A stretch of DNA of 64,000 nt, from positions 4,092,001 through 4,156,000 of the forward strand of contig CP116226.1 in NCBI GenBank assembly GCA_038182865.1, given 5' to 3'. Positions 43,963 to 53,274 of this stretch are shown here, one piece after another. The stretch is from Microbacterium enclense (lineage in GTDB: Bacteria; Actinomycetota; Actinomycetes; Actinomycetales; Microbacteriaceae). Made by a program: the position numbers and the translations under genes. The first letter of the stretch is position 1. Every line of letters begins with the position of its first letter. The notes beneath the pieces were generated by a model. The model did not search any database and was not told the origin of the DNA. It saw only the letters and a program-made list of their open reading frames with translations.

Positions 43963-44888
43963 GGGTGGTCGGTCCTTTCGTCGACGATCTCCGCGGCATC
44001 CACGGTCCGGGCGTCGACCCACCGGGCCTGCGCATACCGACGGAACCACGACACCTGGCGGCGGGCATACCGGCGGGTCAGGGCCTGTGTCTCGGCGACG
44101 GCTTCGTCGCGCGTGAGGTCGCCGCGCAGCTGCGCGAGAGCCTGGGCGTACCCGATCGCCCGCCCCGCGGTGACGCCCCGCTCCAGACCCTCAGCGCGGA
44201 GAGCCTCGACCTCATCGAGAAGCCCCGAGGCCCACATCCTCTCGACCCGCGCATCCAGCAGCGGCACGAGGTCGTCTCGATCGATCGCGGTCGCCACGAT
44301 GCGCGTGCGGGGATGCCAGAATTCCGGCGCCTCCGGGAGCGCACCCCCGTGTGTCTCGCTGCCCTGGGCGAGGATCTCGAGGGCCCGGACGACACGGCGC
44401 CCGTTGCGCGGATCGATGCGTTCGGCCGCAGCCGGATCGGCGTCGCGCAAGCGTGCGAAGAGCGCACCCGCTCCGAGACGCTCGAGCTCGTCCTCCAGCT
44501 GGGCGCGCAGGGCCTCGTCTCGGGGAGGGAAGCGGAAGTCCCACAGCACCCCCGAGATGTACAGCCCCGATCCACCCACGAGAATGGCGTCCGCCCCCCG
44601 ACCGTGGATCTCACGGACGACCGAGCGGGCGGCATCCTGATACCAGGCCACCGCCGCCTCGTCGGTCACCGCGAGGGCGTCGAAGAGATGATGAGGGATG
44701 CCACGGCGTTCGATCACCGCCAACTTGGCCGTCCCGATGTCCATTCCGCGATACAGCTGCATCGCATCGGCGTTGACGATCTCTGCGGGACGGCCGCGCG
44801 CGGCGAGCGCCTCAGCGAGGTCGAGCGAGAGCCCCGTCTTACCGGTCCCGGTGGCGCCGACCACGGCCCACAGGCCGGGCGCGGTCAC
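43959..44888 (-). CDS. miaA: tRNA dimethylallyltransferase
   Basis: 309 residues. P-loop VVGATGTGKTGLSLDLAE, AEIVNADAMQLYRGMDIGTAK, and ILVGGSGLYISG. Adds dimethylallyl to A37 of tRNAs, the substrate that MiaB then methylthiolates. GTG 44888 overlaps the miaB stop (GTGA). Confidence 0.96.
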   Translation of the reverse strand: MTAPGLWAVVGATGTGKTGLSLDLAEALAARGRPAEIVNADAMQLYRGMDIGTAKLAVIERRGIPHHLFDALAVTDEAAVAWYQDAARSVVREIHGRGADAILVGGSGLYISGVLWDFRFPPRDEALRAQLEDELERLGAGALFARLRDADPAAAERIDPRNGRRVVRALEILAQGSETHGGALPEAPEFWHPRTRIVATAIDRDDLVPLLDARVERMWASGLLDEVEALRAEGLERGVTAGRAIGYAQALAQLRGDLTRDEAVAETQALTRRYARRQVSWFRRYAQARWVDARTVDAAEIVDERTDHP

Positions 44889-46429
44889 ACGCCGACGCGC
44901 AGCGAGGGAAGTCCGAGCGACACCGCGCGCGGGGCGCCGCCGTCGCCGGCGGGGATGCCGCACGACTCTGCCTGCGAGCGGTCCCACGCGTCGCCGGCAC
45001 GTGTCCGGCGGATGCGGAGCGGTGCGCCCTCGGGGGCATCCGCGAGCAGGTGGAAGGGCGCCGCGTGGGTCACCGTGACCGATACGACATCGCCCGGACG
45101 CGGGACCGGCGACCCCACGGGCAGCTCGAAGTGCACGAGGCGGTTGTCTTCGGCGCGGCCGGTGAGACGGTGGGTCGACGCGTCCTTCTTGCCCTCGCCC
45201 GCCGAGACCAGCACCTCGAGCGTACGGCCGAGCTGCTTCTGGTTCTCCTCGGCAGCGATGCGGTCCTGGAGCGCGAGAAGGCGCTCGTAACGCTCCTGCA
45301 CCACGGCCTTCGGTACCTGGTCGGCCATCGTGGCTGCGGGAGTGCCCTCGCGGATCGAATACTGGAACGTGAAGGCGCTCGAGAACCGCGCGGCCTCGAC
45401 CACCCGCAGGGTCTCCTGGAAGTCTTCCTCGGTCTCACCGGGGAAGCCCACGATGATGTCGGTGGTGATGGCCGCGTTCGGGATGCGCTCGCGCACACGG
45501 TCCAGGATGCCGAGGAACTTCTCGCTCCGGTACGAGCGGCGCATCGCCTTGAGGATGCGGTCGGAGCCCGACTGCAGCGGCATGTGCAGCTGCGGCATGA
45601 CGGCGGGCGTCTCGGCCATGGCGGCGATGACGTCGTCGGTGAAGGCGGCGGGGTGCGGGCTGGTGAACCGGATGCGCTCGAGGCCCTCGATCTCGCCAGC
45701 CGCACGCAGCAGTTTGCCGAACGCGAGGCGGTCGCCGAACTCCACGCCGTACGAGTTGACGTTCTGACCGAGCAGCGTGACCTCGATCGCTCCGTCGTCG
45801 ACGAGCAGGCGGATCTCGTTCAGGATGTCGCCGGGGCGGCGGTCCTTCTCCTTGCCGCGCAGGCTCGGCACGATGCAGAACGTGCAGGTGTTGTTGCAAC
45901 CGACCGAGATCGACACCCAGCCGCTGTGCACGGAATCGCGTTTGGTCGGAAGCGTGGAGGGGAAGATCTCCAGCGACTCGAGGATCTCGAGCTCAGCCTC
46001 ACCGTTGTGGCGAGCCCGCTCGAGCATGCCGGGCAGCGAGCCCATGTTGTGCGTGCCGAAGACGACGTCCACCCAGGGGGCCTTCTGCTGGACGGCGTCC
46101 TTGTCCATCTGCGCGAGGCACCCGCCGACGGCGATCTGCATGCCCGCGCGGGCGTCTTTCCGGGACTTGAGGTGTCCCAGGGTGCCGTAGAGCTTGCCGG
46201 CGGCGTTGTCGCGCACCGCACAGGTGTTGATCACCACGACGTCGGCTTCGGTGCCCGCGTCTGCACGGACGTAACCGGCGCTCTCGAGCGAACCGGACAG
46301 ACGCTCCGAGTCGTGGACGTTCATCTGACAGCCGAACGTGCGGACCTCGTACGTGCGTGCGCGACCGTCGACCGTGACGGCCGCAGACGAAGGGGCGATC
46401 AGCGTCGGGGAGGAAACGGGGGTGGTCAT
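44885..46429 (-). CDS. miaB: tRNA-2-methylthio-N6-dimethylallyladenosine synthase
   Basis: 514 residues. N-terminal UPF0004 domain with three Cys (FGCQMNVHDSE, NTCAVRDNA, GGCLAQ), radical-SAM motif CNNTCTFCIVPS, TIM-barrel core and C-terminal TRAM (TLEVLVSAGEGKKDAS). Adds a methylthio group to i6A37. A TAGACT -10 lies 10 nt before ATG 46429, leaving a leader of about three nt. First of miaB-miaA-ypeA. Confidence 0.96.
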   Translation of the reverse strand: MTTPVSSPTLIAPSSAAVTVDGRARTYEVRTFGCQMNVHDSERLSGSLESAGYVRADAGTEADVVVINTCAVRDNAAGKLYGTLGHLKSRKDARAGMQIAVGGCLAQMDKDAVQQKAPWVDVVFGTHNMGSLPGMLERARHNGEAELEILESLEIFPSTLPTKRDSVHSGWVSISVGCNNTCTFCIVPSLRGKEKDRRPGDILNEIRLLVDDGAIEVTLLGQNVNSYGVEFGDRLAFGKLLRAAGEIEGLERIRFTSPHPAAFTDDVIAAMAETPAVMPQLHMPLQSGSDRILKAMRRSYRSEKFLGILDRVRERIPNAAITTDIIVGFPGETEEDFQETLRVVEAARFSSAFTFQYSIREGTPAATMADQVPKAVVQERYERLLALQDRIAAEENQKQLGRTLEVLVSAGEGKKDASTHRLTGRAEDNRLVHFELPVGSPVPRPGDVVSVTVTHAAPFHLLADAPEGAPLRIRRTRAGDAWDRSQAESCGIPAGDGGAPRAVSLGLPSLRVGV

Positions 46430-46642
46430 GATGGGAGCCAGTCTAAGCGCCGCCGGCCGCGGCATCCCGGGGGCGAGGTGTGGGTCGCCTCCGTGTCGGT
46501 CCGGTGACGCGCGGGCCTCGCGAATCGGGCGCGATTGTGCGTTCGTCGGCCGGACTCCCGCCCCTGCGTCTCGATAGCGTGGCACCGACGCGGCGCCCTC
46601 GCGTCTGTCGGCGTGCGCACACGCACCGCGAAGGAGAGGTCC

Positions 46643-49231
46643 GTGAGGGAAGGTCGTCCGTGGACGTGGTCCGAGCCGCTCATCGGCGCCGACCGTGACG
46701 CCGCAGGCCTGGCCGGATCGCTCCTCGCCGGGACCTCCGTGATCGTGGCGGGAACGCGCGGCAGCGGCCGCAGTCATCTCCTGCGGGCGGTCGTGCGCGA
46801 ACTGGCTCCCCACTGCGTCGCGCCCGCCGTGATCCGCCCCTCCACCGTCCTGTCGGAGGTTCCGTTCGGCGCGCTGGATGCCGCCGGCGACCCCCGCATG
46901 GTCGACCTGCGTCGAGGGCGATCCGCCGACGAAGGATTCGTGGTCGTCGTCGACGAGGTGCACGCCCTCGACGTCGATTCCGCGCTCCTGCTCGCCCGCG
47001 CCGTCGCGGACGGGCGCGTCACGCTGCTCGCTTCCCTGCTGATGCCCCGGGCACGGGCCCGCCGGGCGGACCTCGATGCCCGCGGGGTCGGTCAGACGAT
47101 GCTCAGCCTGTGGCTGGACGGTCTTGCGGAACGCATCGACCTGTCCGAACTCACGTCGGCGGACGGGGAAGAGCTGCTGGCGGTCCTTCCCGGGTCGTCG
47201 ACCCTGGATGCCGCGACCTGCGGCGCCATCCTCTGGCGAGCCGACGGATCGCGCACCCTCCTTCGCGAGCTCGTCGCCGAGGCGGTGGTCGCTGTGTCCG
47301 CCGGGCGAGACCCCTTCGCCGCCATCCGCGACACGTCGCCGCACAGCCGACTCTCCGTCGCGTTGAAACTGCACACAGCAGACCTGGCCGAAGCAGACCA
47401 GGAGTGTCTGGCGTTTCTCAACCGTGTTCCGCACGTTGAGTTCTCGGTCGCGACCCGCTTCGTCTCCGCAGCACGGCTCGAGGGGATGATCACGGCGGGG
47501 CTCGTCCACTCGGACGAAAGTCCGGCGCGCCGTCTGACCGCCAACGAGGCGCTCGCGCGCGAAGCCGAACGGCAACTCGGCACGGCACGTATCGAGGCTC
47601 TCATCGATGCCGCAGGCATGCGAATGCTCGATGACGACGGAGAGTGGTGGTGCGTTCCCCTCGCGGTGTCGATCGCCGAGCGCTGGCACCGAGGGACCGC
47701 GCCGACCCACACCGACACGACGCGATCGCCGGGCCTGCGCGCGCGCGTCGCTCTCGACGCCGCTCGCGTCGCGAATGATCGGGGGGATGCCGCTCACGCG
47801 GCCGCCCATGCCGCCCGCGGATTGCGGTCGCAGGAGGCGCCGGAGCTGCGGCTCGAGGCCGCGTACGCCCTCGCTACGCTCGGAACGGGCTCTGCCGAGA
47901 CGGCGACCATCGACGCCATCGACCCGGAGGACCTGGACGACGACGGGCGAGGCCGTCTGGCGCGACTCCGTGTCGTCCTCGAGGACCGCAGCCTGACGGT
48001 CCCGCTGTACGCCGCGACGCGGGGCGATGCCGACACCGAGATCGAACAGCACCTCGCCGAGTCCGCACGGGCGGGCGAGACGTACGACTGGACGCGCGCG
48101 GCGGACGCCGCCGACCACGCACTGGCGCTGTCGACCGAGCGGAACGCCACGCACCTGCGCGCGCGGCTGAGCGCCGGCCTGGCCGAGACCTTCCGGGGAC
48201 GCTGGACGCGGGCACGGAGGCACTTCGACGAAGTCGAGCGTCTTCTCGATGCACGCCAACGGCCGATCGACATCGGGGCGACGCACCGGTTGAGCGCGCT
48301 CCTGGTGATGTTCGCCAGTCACCACCTCGCCGGAGCGGACGGAGGTCCGGTCCACGCACGGCTCGCGCCGGAGCGGACGCGCGCAGCCCGCGAGCACGAC
48401 GACGTCGCGCTGGTGATCGCGGGCGTCGCCGCGTCCATCGCCGAGACGAACCTCGACAGACCCGAGCACGCACTCCTCGAGTGGGAGGCGGTCCGCGAGA
48501 AGTCGGGGAGGGCTCTCTCGGGGCCCGACGCCGACCTGGTGGAGCTGGGTATCGCCGAAGCCCTTGCCTCGAGCGGACGGGTGCCGCACGCGCGCGCCGT
48601 GCTGTCGCGAATCGAGATCGGCGACGGTCTGCACGTGCGTCACGCACGGCTGTCGGTGGAGACCACGGTGCTGATGGCGGAAGGACGTGCCGATGAGGCC
48701 CGTGCGACCGCACGCGCTGCCGCAGAGCTGACGTTCGGACGCGAGGTTCCACCCGTGCGGGCGCGAGACCTCTTCCGCCTTCTCGTCCTCGGTGTCCTCG
48801 AGAGTGAGGAAAGGACCGAGCTGCGGGGCCTGCTGGACAGTGCCGACCTCCCCCTCGCGGGCGACCTCGCACGCCGACTCGAGGCGTGGGAGGCGGGAGA
48901 GGTGGACGACATCTCGGAGAACCTCCGATTGCACGCGATGTGGACCTCCGACGGCGGTAGCGACGGAACCCGGATCGGCCGCATCTCCCGCCTCCCGGCG
49001 TCCTCCAGCGCGACGGCGTCACCCCTGCGCGACCTGACCCGGCGGGAGCGGGAGATCGCCCTCCTGGTCGAGCAGGGCCACACCAATCGCGAGATCGCTG
49101 CCCGGCTCTACCTGTCGGTGCGGACGGTGGAGTCGCACGTCTACCAGGCGCGCGCCAAGGTCGACGCCGCGTCGCGTTCTGAGCTGGGCCGACTGGTGGC
49201 CCAATGGGAGAACCAGCAGTCCCGGGCGTAA
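46643..49231 (+). CDS. large LuxR-family regulator with AAA-like ATPase domain
   Basis: 862 residues. N-terminal ATPase-like domain with a Walker A variant GTRGSGRSHL (Arg for Lys) and Walker B VVVVDEVHALD; a long alpha-helical middle resembling TPR repeats; and a C-terminal LuxR helix-turn-helix (LTRREREIALLVEQGHTNREIAARLYLSVRTVESHVYQARAK). GTG 46643 has a fine GAAGGAGAGG upstream. No dedicated target genes adjoin it. Possible -10 TAGCGT at 46575-46580. The ligand and regulon are unknown. Confidence 0.88.
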   Translation: MREGRPWTWSEPLIGADRDAAGLAGSLLAGTSVIVAGTRGSGRSHLLRAVVRELAPHCVAPAVIRPSTVLSEVPFGALDAAGDPRMVDLRRGRSADEGFVVVVDEVHALDVDSALLLARAVADGRVTLLASLLMPRARARRADLDARGVGQTMLSLWLDGLAERIDLSELTSADGEELLAVLPGSSTLDAATCGAILWRADGSRTLLRELVAEAVVAVSAGRDPFAAIRDTSPHSRLSVALKLHTADLAEADQECLAFLNRVPHVEFSVATRFVSAARLEGMITAGLVHSDESPARRLTANEALAREAERQLGTARIEALIDAAGMRMLDDDGEWWCVPLAVSIAERWHRGTAPTHTDTTRSPGLRARVALDAARVANDRGDAAHAAAHAARGLRSQEAPELRLEAAYALATLGTGSAETATIDAIDPEDLDDDGRGRLARLRVVLEDRSLTVPLYAATRGDADTEIEQHLAESARAGETYDWTRAADAADHALALSTERNATHLRARLSAGLAETFRGRWTRARRHFDEVERLLDARQRPIDIGATHRLSALLVMFASHHLAGADGGPVHARLAPERTRAAREHDDVALVIAGVAASIAETNLDRPEHALLEWEAVREKSGRALSGPDADLVELGIAEALASSGRVPHARAVLSRIEIGDGLHVRHARLSVETTVLMAEGRADEARATARAAAELTFGREVPPVRARDLFRLLVLGVLESEERTELRGLLDSADLPLAGDLARRLEAWEAGEVDDISENLRLHAMWTSDGGSDGTRIGRISRLPASSSATASPLRDLTRREREIALLVEQGHTNREIAARLYLSVRTVESHVYQARAKVDAASRSELGRLVAQWENQQSRA

Positions 49232-49327
49232 CCGTGAGCGTGAGTGTGTGCGGAGAAACCGGGCTGGCCGTCGAGAGGCGAGCGAACTCGCGGTCCACGA
49301 CCGTGATCGCTGAGGAAAGACGTTTGT

Positions 49328-50110
49328 TCAGTCGTCGGGCGTGAAGCGAACCCCCGACAGCGAGCGGGACGGGCGCGAGGGCCCTCCTCCGACCTCGCGC
49401 AGCGCCTGACGCGCGGCATGGAGCGCGACCGACGAAGGGTACCCTCGACGAGCCAGCTGTCCGGCGAGACGGCGAAGGGCGGCGTCGTCGTCTTTGCCCC
49501 CGACGCTGCGGGCCTTGCTGCGCGCGTACTCGAGCGCACGCTCGGCGTCGTCGTCGGGCATCTCGGCGAGAGCAGCGTCTGCGACGTCACGCGGGATGCC
49601 GTGTTTGAGAAGGGTCTGCGCCACCGCCCGACGCCCTTCACCCCGCTTCTCGACGGCGGAGAGGACCAATTGCTCCGCGAACGCCGCGTCGTTGAGATAG
49701 CCGAGGTCGAGGAACCGGTCGATGAGATCCGTGATCACGACCTCGCCGGCACCGGGCACGGCGCGCAGGGCGGAACGGGCCTCCGAGACCGACAAAGAAC
49801 GGGAGCGGAGCTTGCGCAGGAGCAGGGCCTCGGCGCGCTCGCGCACGTCGTCTTCTTCTGCGTTGTCTTCTCTCGCACGGGAGGTCGCTCGGCCTTCCGC
49901 GGGGCGGCCCTCTCCCGTCCTGTCTGCTTCTGCCACAGGACGGGAATCAGAGAACCCGCGACGACCGGAAGCACCTGGCGCAGGCGCACGGTCGCCGCCG
50001 AAGAGGGGAATCACCGGCGCCAGCTCATCGTCGGGCGCCGACCCCGAGCCGAGGGCGCCGTTCACGGACGAAAGTCCGCCACGGCGCCCCCGACGCTCAC
50101 CATCGGTCAT
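49328..50110 (-). CDS. recX: RecX regulatory protein
   Basis: 260 residues, long for RecX: about 90 disordered N-terminal residues rich in Gly/Arg/Glu, then the three-helix repeats (LRKLRSRSLSVSEARSAL, FLDLGYLNDAAFAEQLV, RALEYARSKAR). Modulates RecA filaments. Its start shares one base with the recA stop (TGATG). Confidence 0.93.
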   Translation of the reverse strand: MTDGERRGRRGGLSSVNGALGSGSAPDDELAPVIPLFGGDRAPAPGASGRRGFSDSRPVAEADRTGEGRPAEGRATSRAREDNAEEDDVRERAEALLLRKLRSRSLSVSEARSALRAVPGAGEVVITDLIDRFLDLGYLNDAAFAEQLVLSAVEKRGEGRRAVAQTLLKHGIPRDVADAALAEMPDDDAERALEYARSKARSVGGKDDDAALRRLAGQLARRGYPSSVALHAARQALREVGGGPSRPSRSLSGVRFTPDD

Positions 50111-51162
50111 CAGGCCGGACGACGGGCCGCGAGCTCGTCTGCGGCGGGCTCGGCGGCGGCCACCGGAGCACCGATGCCGAGCTTGTTCTTGATCTTCGAC
50201 TCGATCTCGGCTGCCACGTCGGCGTTCTTGATGAGGAAGTTGCGGGCGTTCTCCTTGCCCTGACCGAGCTGCTCACCCTCGTACGTGTACCACGCACCCG
50301 ACTTCTTCACGATGCCGTGCTCGACGCCGAAGTCGATCAGGCTGCCCTCTCGCGAGATGCCGACGCCATAGAGGATGTCGAACTCCGCCTGCTTGAAGGG
50401 CGGGGCCATCTTGTTCTTGACGACCTTGACGCGAGTTCGGTTACCGACAGCCTCGGTGCCGTCTTTCAGCGTCTCGATTCGGCGGATGTCGAGTCGCACC
50501 GAAGCATAGAACTTCAGCGCCTTGCCGCCCGCGGTCGTCTCGGGGGAACCGAAGAAGACACCGATCTTCTCGCGCAGCTGGTTGATGAAGATCGCCGTGG
50601 TCTTGGTGGTGTTCAGCCCACCCGTGAGCTTGCGGAGCGCCTGAGACATCAGACGTGCCTGCAGACCGACGTGGGAGTCTCCCATCTCGCCCTTGATCTC
50701 GGCCTCGGGGACGAGAGCGGCGACGGAGTCGATCACGACCAGGTCGATCGCGCCGGAGCGGATCAGCATGTCGGCGATCTCGAGAGCCTGCTCACCGGTG
50801 TCGGGCTGCGACACGAGCAGAGCGTCGATGTCGACGCCGAGCTTCTTCGCGTACTCGGGGTCGAGGGCGTGCTCGGCGTCGATGAACGCGGCGATTCCGC
50901 CGGCCCGCTGGGCGTTGGCGATCGCGTGGAGGGTGAGCGTGGTCTTACCCGACGACTCGGGCCCGTAGATCTCGATGATGCGGCCGCGAGGCAGACCGCC
51001 GATACCGAGGGCCACGTCGAGGGCAACGGATCCGGTGGGGATGGTTTCGATGGGGGCGCGGTCGTCGCTGCCCAGTCGCATGACCGAGCCCTTTCCGAAC
51101 TGCCGGTCGATCTGCGCAAGGGCCGACTCGAGGGCTTTTTCGCGCTCTGCGGGTGAGGGCAT
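50110..51162 (-). CDS. recA: recombinase RecA
   Basis: 350 residues. Walker A GPESSGKTT at 67-74, IDAEHALDPEYAKKLGVD, loop 2 region ALRKLTGGLNTTKTTAIFINQLREKIGV. Central to recombination and LexA cleavage. Preceded by a leader of roughly 175 nt from an SOS-box promoter. Confidence 0.98.
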   Translation of the reverse strand: MPSPAEREKALESALAQIDRQFGKGSVMRLGSDDRAPIETIPTGSVALDVALGIGGLPRGRIIEIYGPESSGKTTLTLHAIANAQRAGGIAAFIDAEHALDPEYAKKLGVDIDALLVSQPDTGEQALEIADMLIRSGAIDLVVIDSVAALVPEAEIKGEMGDSHVGLQARLMSQALRKLTGGLNTTKTTAIFINQLREKIGVFFGSPETTAGGKALKFYASVRLDIRRIETLKDGTEAVGNRTRVKVVKNKMAPPFKQAEFDILYGVGISREGSLIDFGVEHGIVKKSGAWYTYEGEQLGQGKENARNFLIKNADVAAEIESKIKNKLGIGAPVAAAEPAADELAARRPA

Positions 51163-51345
51163 GACGTCTTCTTTCTGCTCGCGTTCCGTCGCCTATAGGC
51201 TGTCGCGCTCCTCACCGACGGTGAGGATGCCCGACAAGGCGTTCAGAGTGTCGTTCGACGTCATCCACGGTAGGGAGGGCCTCCGACATTGATGTCGCAG
51301 ATCCCGCCATCTGGGGATGAATCGGTCGAAACTCCGATGTGCAGG

Positions 51346-51374
51346 AGCCTACGCTTTTCTCGAACGAAGATTCG
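51346..51374 (-). promoter_or_regulatory. recA SOS box and promoter
   Basis: LexA-type site CGAACGAAGATTCG (51361-51374), with outer T and A extending the palindrome, overlaps the -35 region of a -10 TAGGCT (51346-51351, minus strand). The 277-bp gap 51163-51439 otherwise holds the untranslated leader with a CTCACCG/CGGTGAG stem near 51212-51227. Confidence 0.8.
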
Positions 51375-51439
51375 ATGACACGCCGAAGAACCGCCCGCGA
51401 GAACCGAAACCGCGTCGCCGAGCGACAGGTCGGGTGAGG

Positions 51440-51664
51440 TCAGCGCCGACGCGGGTCCAACCGGCCCACGCCGTACCGCCGTTCGCGCGGCACATCGGTC
51501 TCTTCGCACAGAGCGAGCCAGATCTCGCGAGGATCGACGCCGGCAGACAACGCCTCGGCCGGAGTCCGCCCTCCCACCGATGAGAGGACGAGATCGGACA
51601 TCAGAGAGCCGCCGCGCGCGCCGAACTCGTCGGCGACGGCGCGCTCGAACTCACTACGACGCAT
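51440..51664 (-). CDS. DUF3046 protein
   Basis: 74 residues, MRRSEFERAVADEFGARGGSL, with PREIWLALCEETDVPRERR. This small family sits beside recA in many actinobacteria; function unknown. Length is normal for the family. Confidence 0.9.
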   Translation of the reverse strand: MRRSEFERAVADEFGARGGSLMSDLVLSSVGGRTPAEALSAGVDPREIWLALCEETDVPRERRYGVGRLDPRRR

Positions 51665-51682
51665 GCAGCACGACGCGAGGGA

Positions 51683-51991
51683 TCAGCGCAGCGACAGCTC
51701 GGGCTCGACCTCGGCGACCAGGTCGTCGGGAACGACGTCAGGGAAGGTCTGCAGGCCCTCGAGCACCGACAAACGGTCACCGACCTCGCGCATGATCGAG
51801 GAGATGGGCACATCGAGTGCCTCTGCGACCGATGCGAGGATCTCGCTCGATGCCTCCTTTTGACCGCGCTCCACCTCACTGAGGTAGCCGAGGGCCACGC
51901 TCGCGCGGCTGGCGACCTGACGGAGGGTACGCCCCTTCTGCTGGCGGAGGTCACGCAGGACTTCGCCGATCTCTTGACGAACCAGGATCAT
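51683..51991 (-). CDS. clgR: ClgR-type XRE transcriptional regulator
   Basis: 102 residues. HTH of the ClgR group: RQEIGEVLRDLRQQKGRTLR, then SVALGYLSEVERGQKEASSE. ClgR activates clp protease and other stress genes in actinobacteria, and its gene commonly follows cinA and pgsA as here. GAGGAGGGG precedes ATG 51991, which settles the start. A short upstream ORF ends in the ribosome binding site. Confidence 0.9.
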   Translation of the reverse strand: MILVRQEIGEVLRDLRQQKGRTLRQVASRASVALGYLSEVERGQKEASSEILASVAEALDVPISSIMREVGDRLSVLEGLQTFPDVVPDDLVAEVEPELSLR

Positions 51992-52004
51992 TTCGGGCCC
52001 CTCC

Positions 52005-52052
52005 TCACTGCTGATTCCGTCGCTGTCCGAGTGGACAACGGTACAACACCAT
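52005..52052 (-). CDS. leaderless upstream ORF of clgR (15 codons)
   Basis: Reads MVLYRCPLGQRRNQQ. A -10 TAGGGT (52059-52064) lies exactly six nt before its ATG, the same layout as the leaderless genes of this window. The stop codon TGA leads straight into GAGGAGGGG, the clgR ribosome binding site, so its translation could tune clgR. No homologue known to me. Confidence 0.4.
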   Translation of the reverse strand: MVLYRCPLGQRRNQQ

Positions 52053-52162
52053 GTGGTCACCCTAATGCCGCGCGCTGGGCAGTGGATGGGAATCTCTATC
52101 CGAAACCCCTATGTGTCATCATTTGTTCCCGCATCCGGATGCCGTTCCCGTTCGGGCCGCTG

Positions 52163-52690
52163 TCACAGGGCGGCAAGCGTGCGTCGAACCGCGATCCGAG
52201 CGGCTTCCCGCCGGATCCGATCACGGTCGCCGGTGATGACCAGGGAGTCCACGCTCGTCCCCAGTGGCGTCGAAACGCCGATGTGAACCGTCCCCACGAG
52301 GTGCCCGTCCTGTGTCTCGGGGCCGGCCACTCCCGTCGTCGCCACCCCGACGTCTGCCGGAACGCCGTCGCGCCCGAGCACGTCGCGCACGCCGCGCGCC
52401 ATCTGACGAGCGACGCGCGGATGGACCGCGCCATGCGCCTCGAGCAGCGCCGCGTCGACGCCGAGGACGCTCTGCTTCACGTCGGTGGCGTAGGCCACGA
52501 CTCCCCCGCGCACGACGCGCGAGGCCCCGGGGACGTCGACCAACGACGAGACGACGAGACCTCCGGTCAGCGACTCGGCGACCGCGACGGTCCAGCCGAG
52601 CTCGGCGAGGCGATCGAGCAGCAGAGCGGCGCTCTCGCGGGGGTCACGAACCAGCGTCTCGTCGAAATCCTCGGGAATCCCGTGCGTCAC
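52163..52690 (-). CDS. cinA: CinA C-terminal domain / nicotinamide-nucleotide amidase
   Basis: 175 residues: only the PncC-type amidase domain (TVAVAESLTGGLVVSSLVDVPGAS, VVAYATDVKQSVLGVD, VGVATTGVAGPETQDG). Recycles NMN in other bacteria. The N-terminal MoaB-like half of long CinA is absent, common in actinobacteria. GTG 52690 overlaps the pgsA stop (GTGA). Confidence 0.93.
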   Translation of the reverse strand: MTHGIPEDFDETLVRDPRESAALLLDRLAELGWTVAVAESLTGGLVVSSLVDVPGASRVVRGGVVAYATDVKQSVLGVDAALLEAHGAVHPRVARQMARGVRDVLGRDGVPADVGVATTGVAGPETQDGHLVGTVHIGVSTPLGTSVDSLVITGDRDRIRREAARIAVRRTLAAL

Positions 52691-53274
52691 CGTGCCCTCC
52701 GTGCCGTGCGTGCTGCCCGCACCTCCGTCACGACATAGTCGAGCCCCGAGGCGATGGTGAGGACGACCGCGATGGTCATCGTCACCACTCCGACCCACCA
52801 GACCGTGGACTGCCAGGCAGCGGCATCCGAAAGACTCGCGAACGGCAGCAGAGCGATCGACAGGGCGACGGCTTGGGCGACCGTCTTGAGTTTGCCCATC
52901 CACGCGGCGGCGAGGACGTGGTCGCTGACCACGATGAACCGATAGATGGTGATGCCGATCTCACGGACCAGGACGATGATCGTCACCCACCAGTCCAACT
53001 CGCCGAGGATCGACATCCCGACGAACGCGACGCCCGTGAGGGCCTTGTCGGCGATCGGGTCGAGGAGCTTGCCGAGGTCGCTGACGATGTCGTACTTGCG
53101 CGCGATGAACCCGTCGATGCCATCGGTCGCGATGGCGACGATGAAGACGATCCCCGCCGCCCATCGCAGCGCTCCGCCCGCACCGCCGTCGGCGAGCAGC
53201 ATCCAGAGGAAGACAGGAGCGCACAGGATGCGCGCGATCGTGATCGCGTTGGGAAGCTGGGGGTGAACGGCCAT
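52687..53274 (-). CDS. pgsA: CDP-diacylglycerol--glycerol-3-phosphate phosphatidyltransferase
   Basis: 195 residues, four to five membrane helices, and the CDP-alcohol motif in TDGIDGFIARKYDIVSDLGKL followed by DPIADK. First committed enzyme of phosphatidylglycerol synthesis. Its start shares a base with the ftsK stop, and its end overlaps cinA. Confidence 0.94.
   Translation of the reverse strand: MAVHPQLPNAITIARILCAPVFLWMLLADGGAGGALRWAAGIVFIVAIATDGIDGFIARKYDIVSDLGKLLDPIADKALTGVAFVGMSILGELDWWVTIIVLVREIGITIYRFIVVSDHVLAAAWMGKLKTVAQAVALSIALLPFASLSDAAAWQSTVWWVGVVTMTIAVVLTIASGLDYVVTEVRAARTARRAR

Noticed and set aside
44885..48934. A 1349-codon open frame on the minus strand running through the LuxR gene into miaB
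   Set aside because: Only the miaB part has family motifs; the rest is antisense to a well-supported LuxR gene and is open because stop codons are rare at this GC content.
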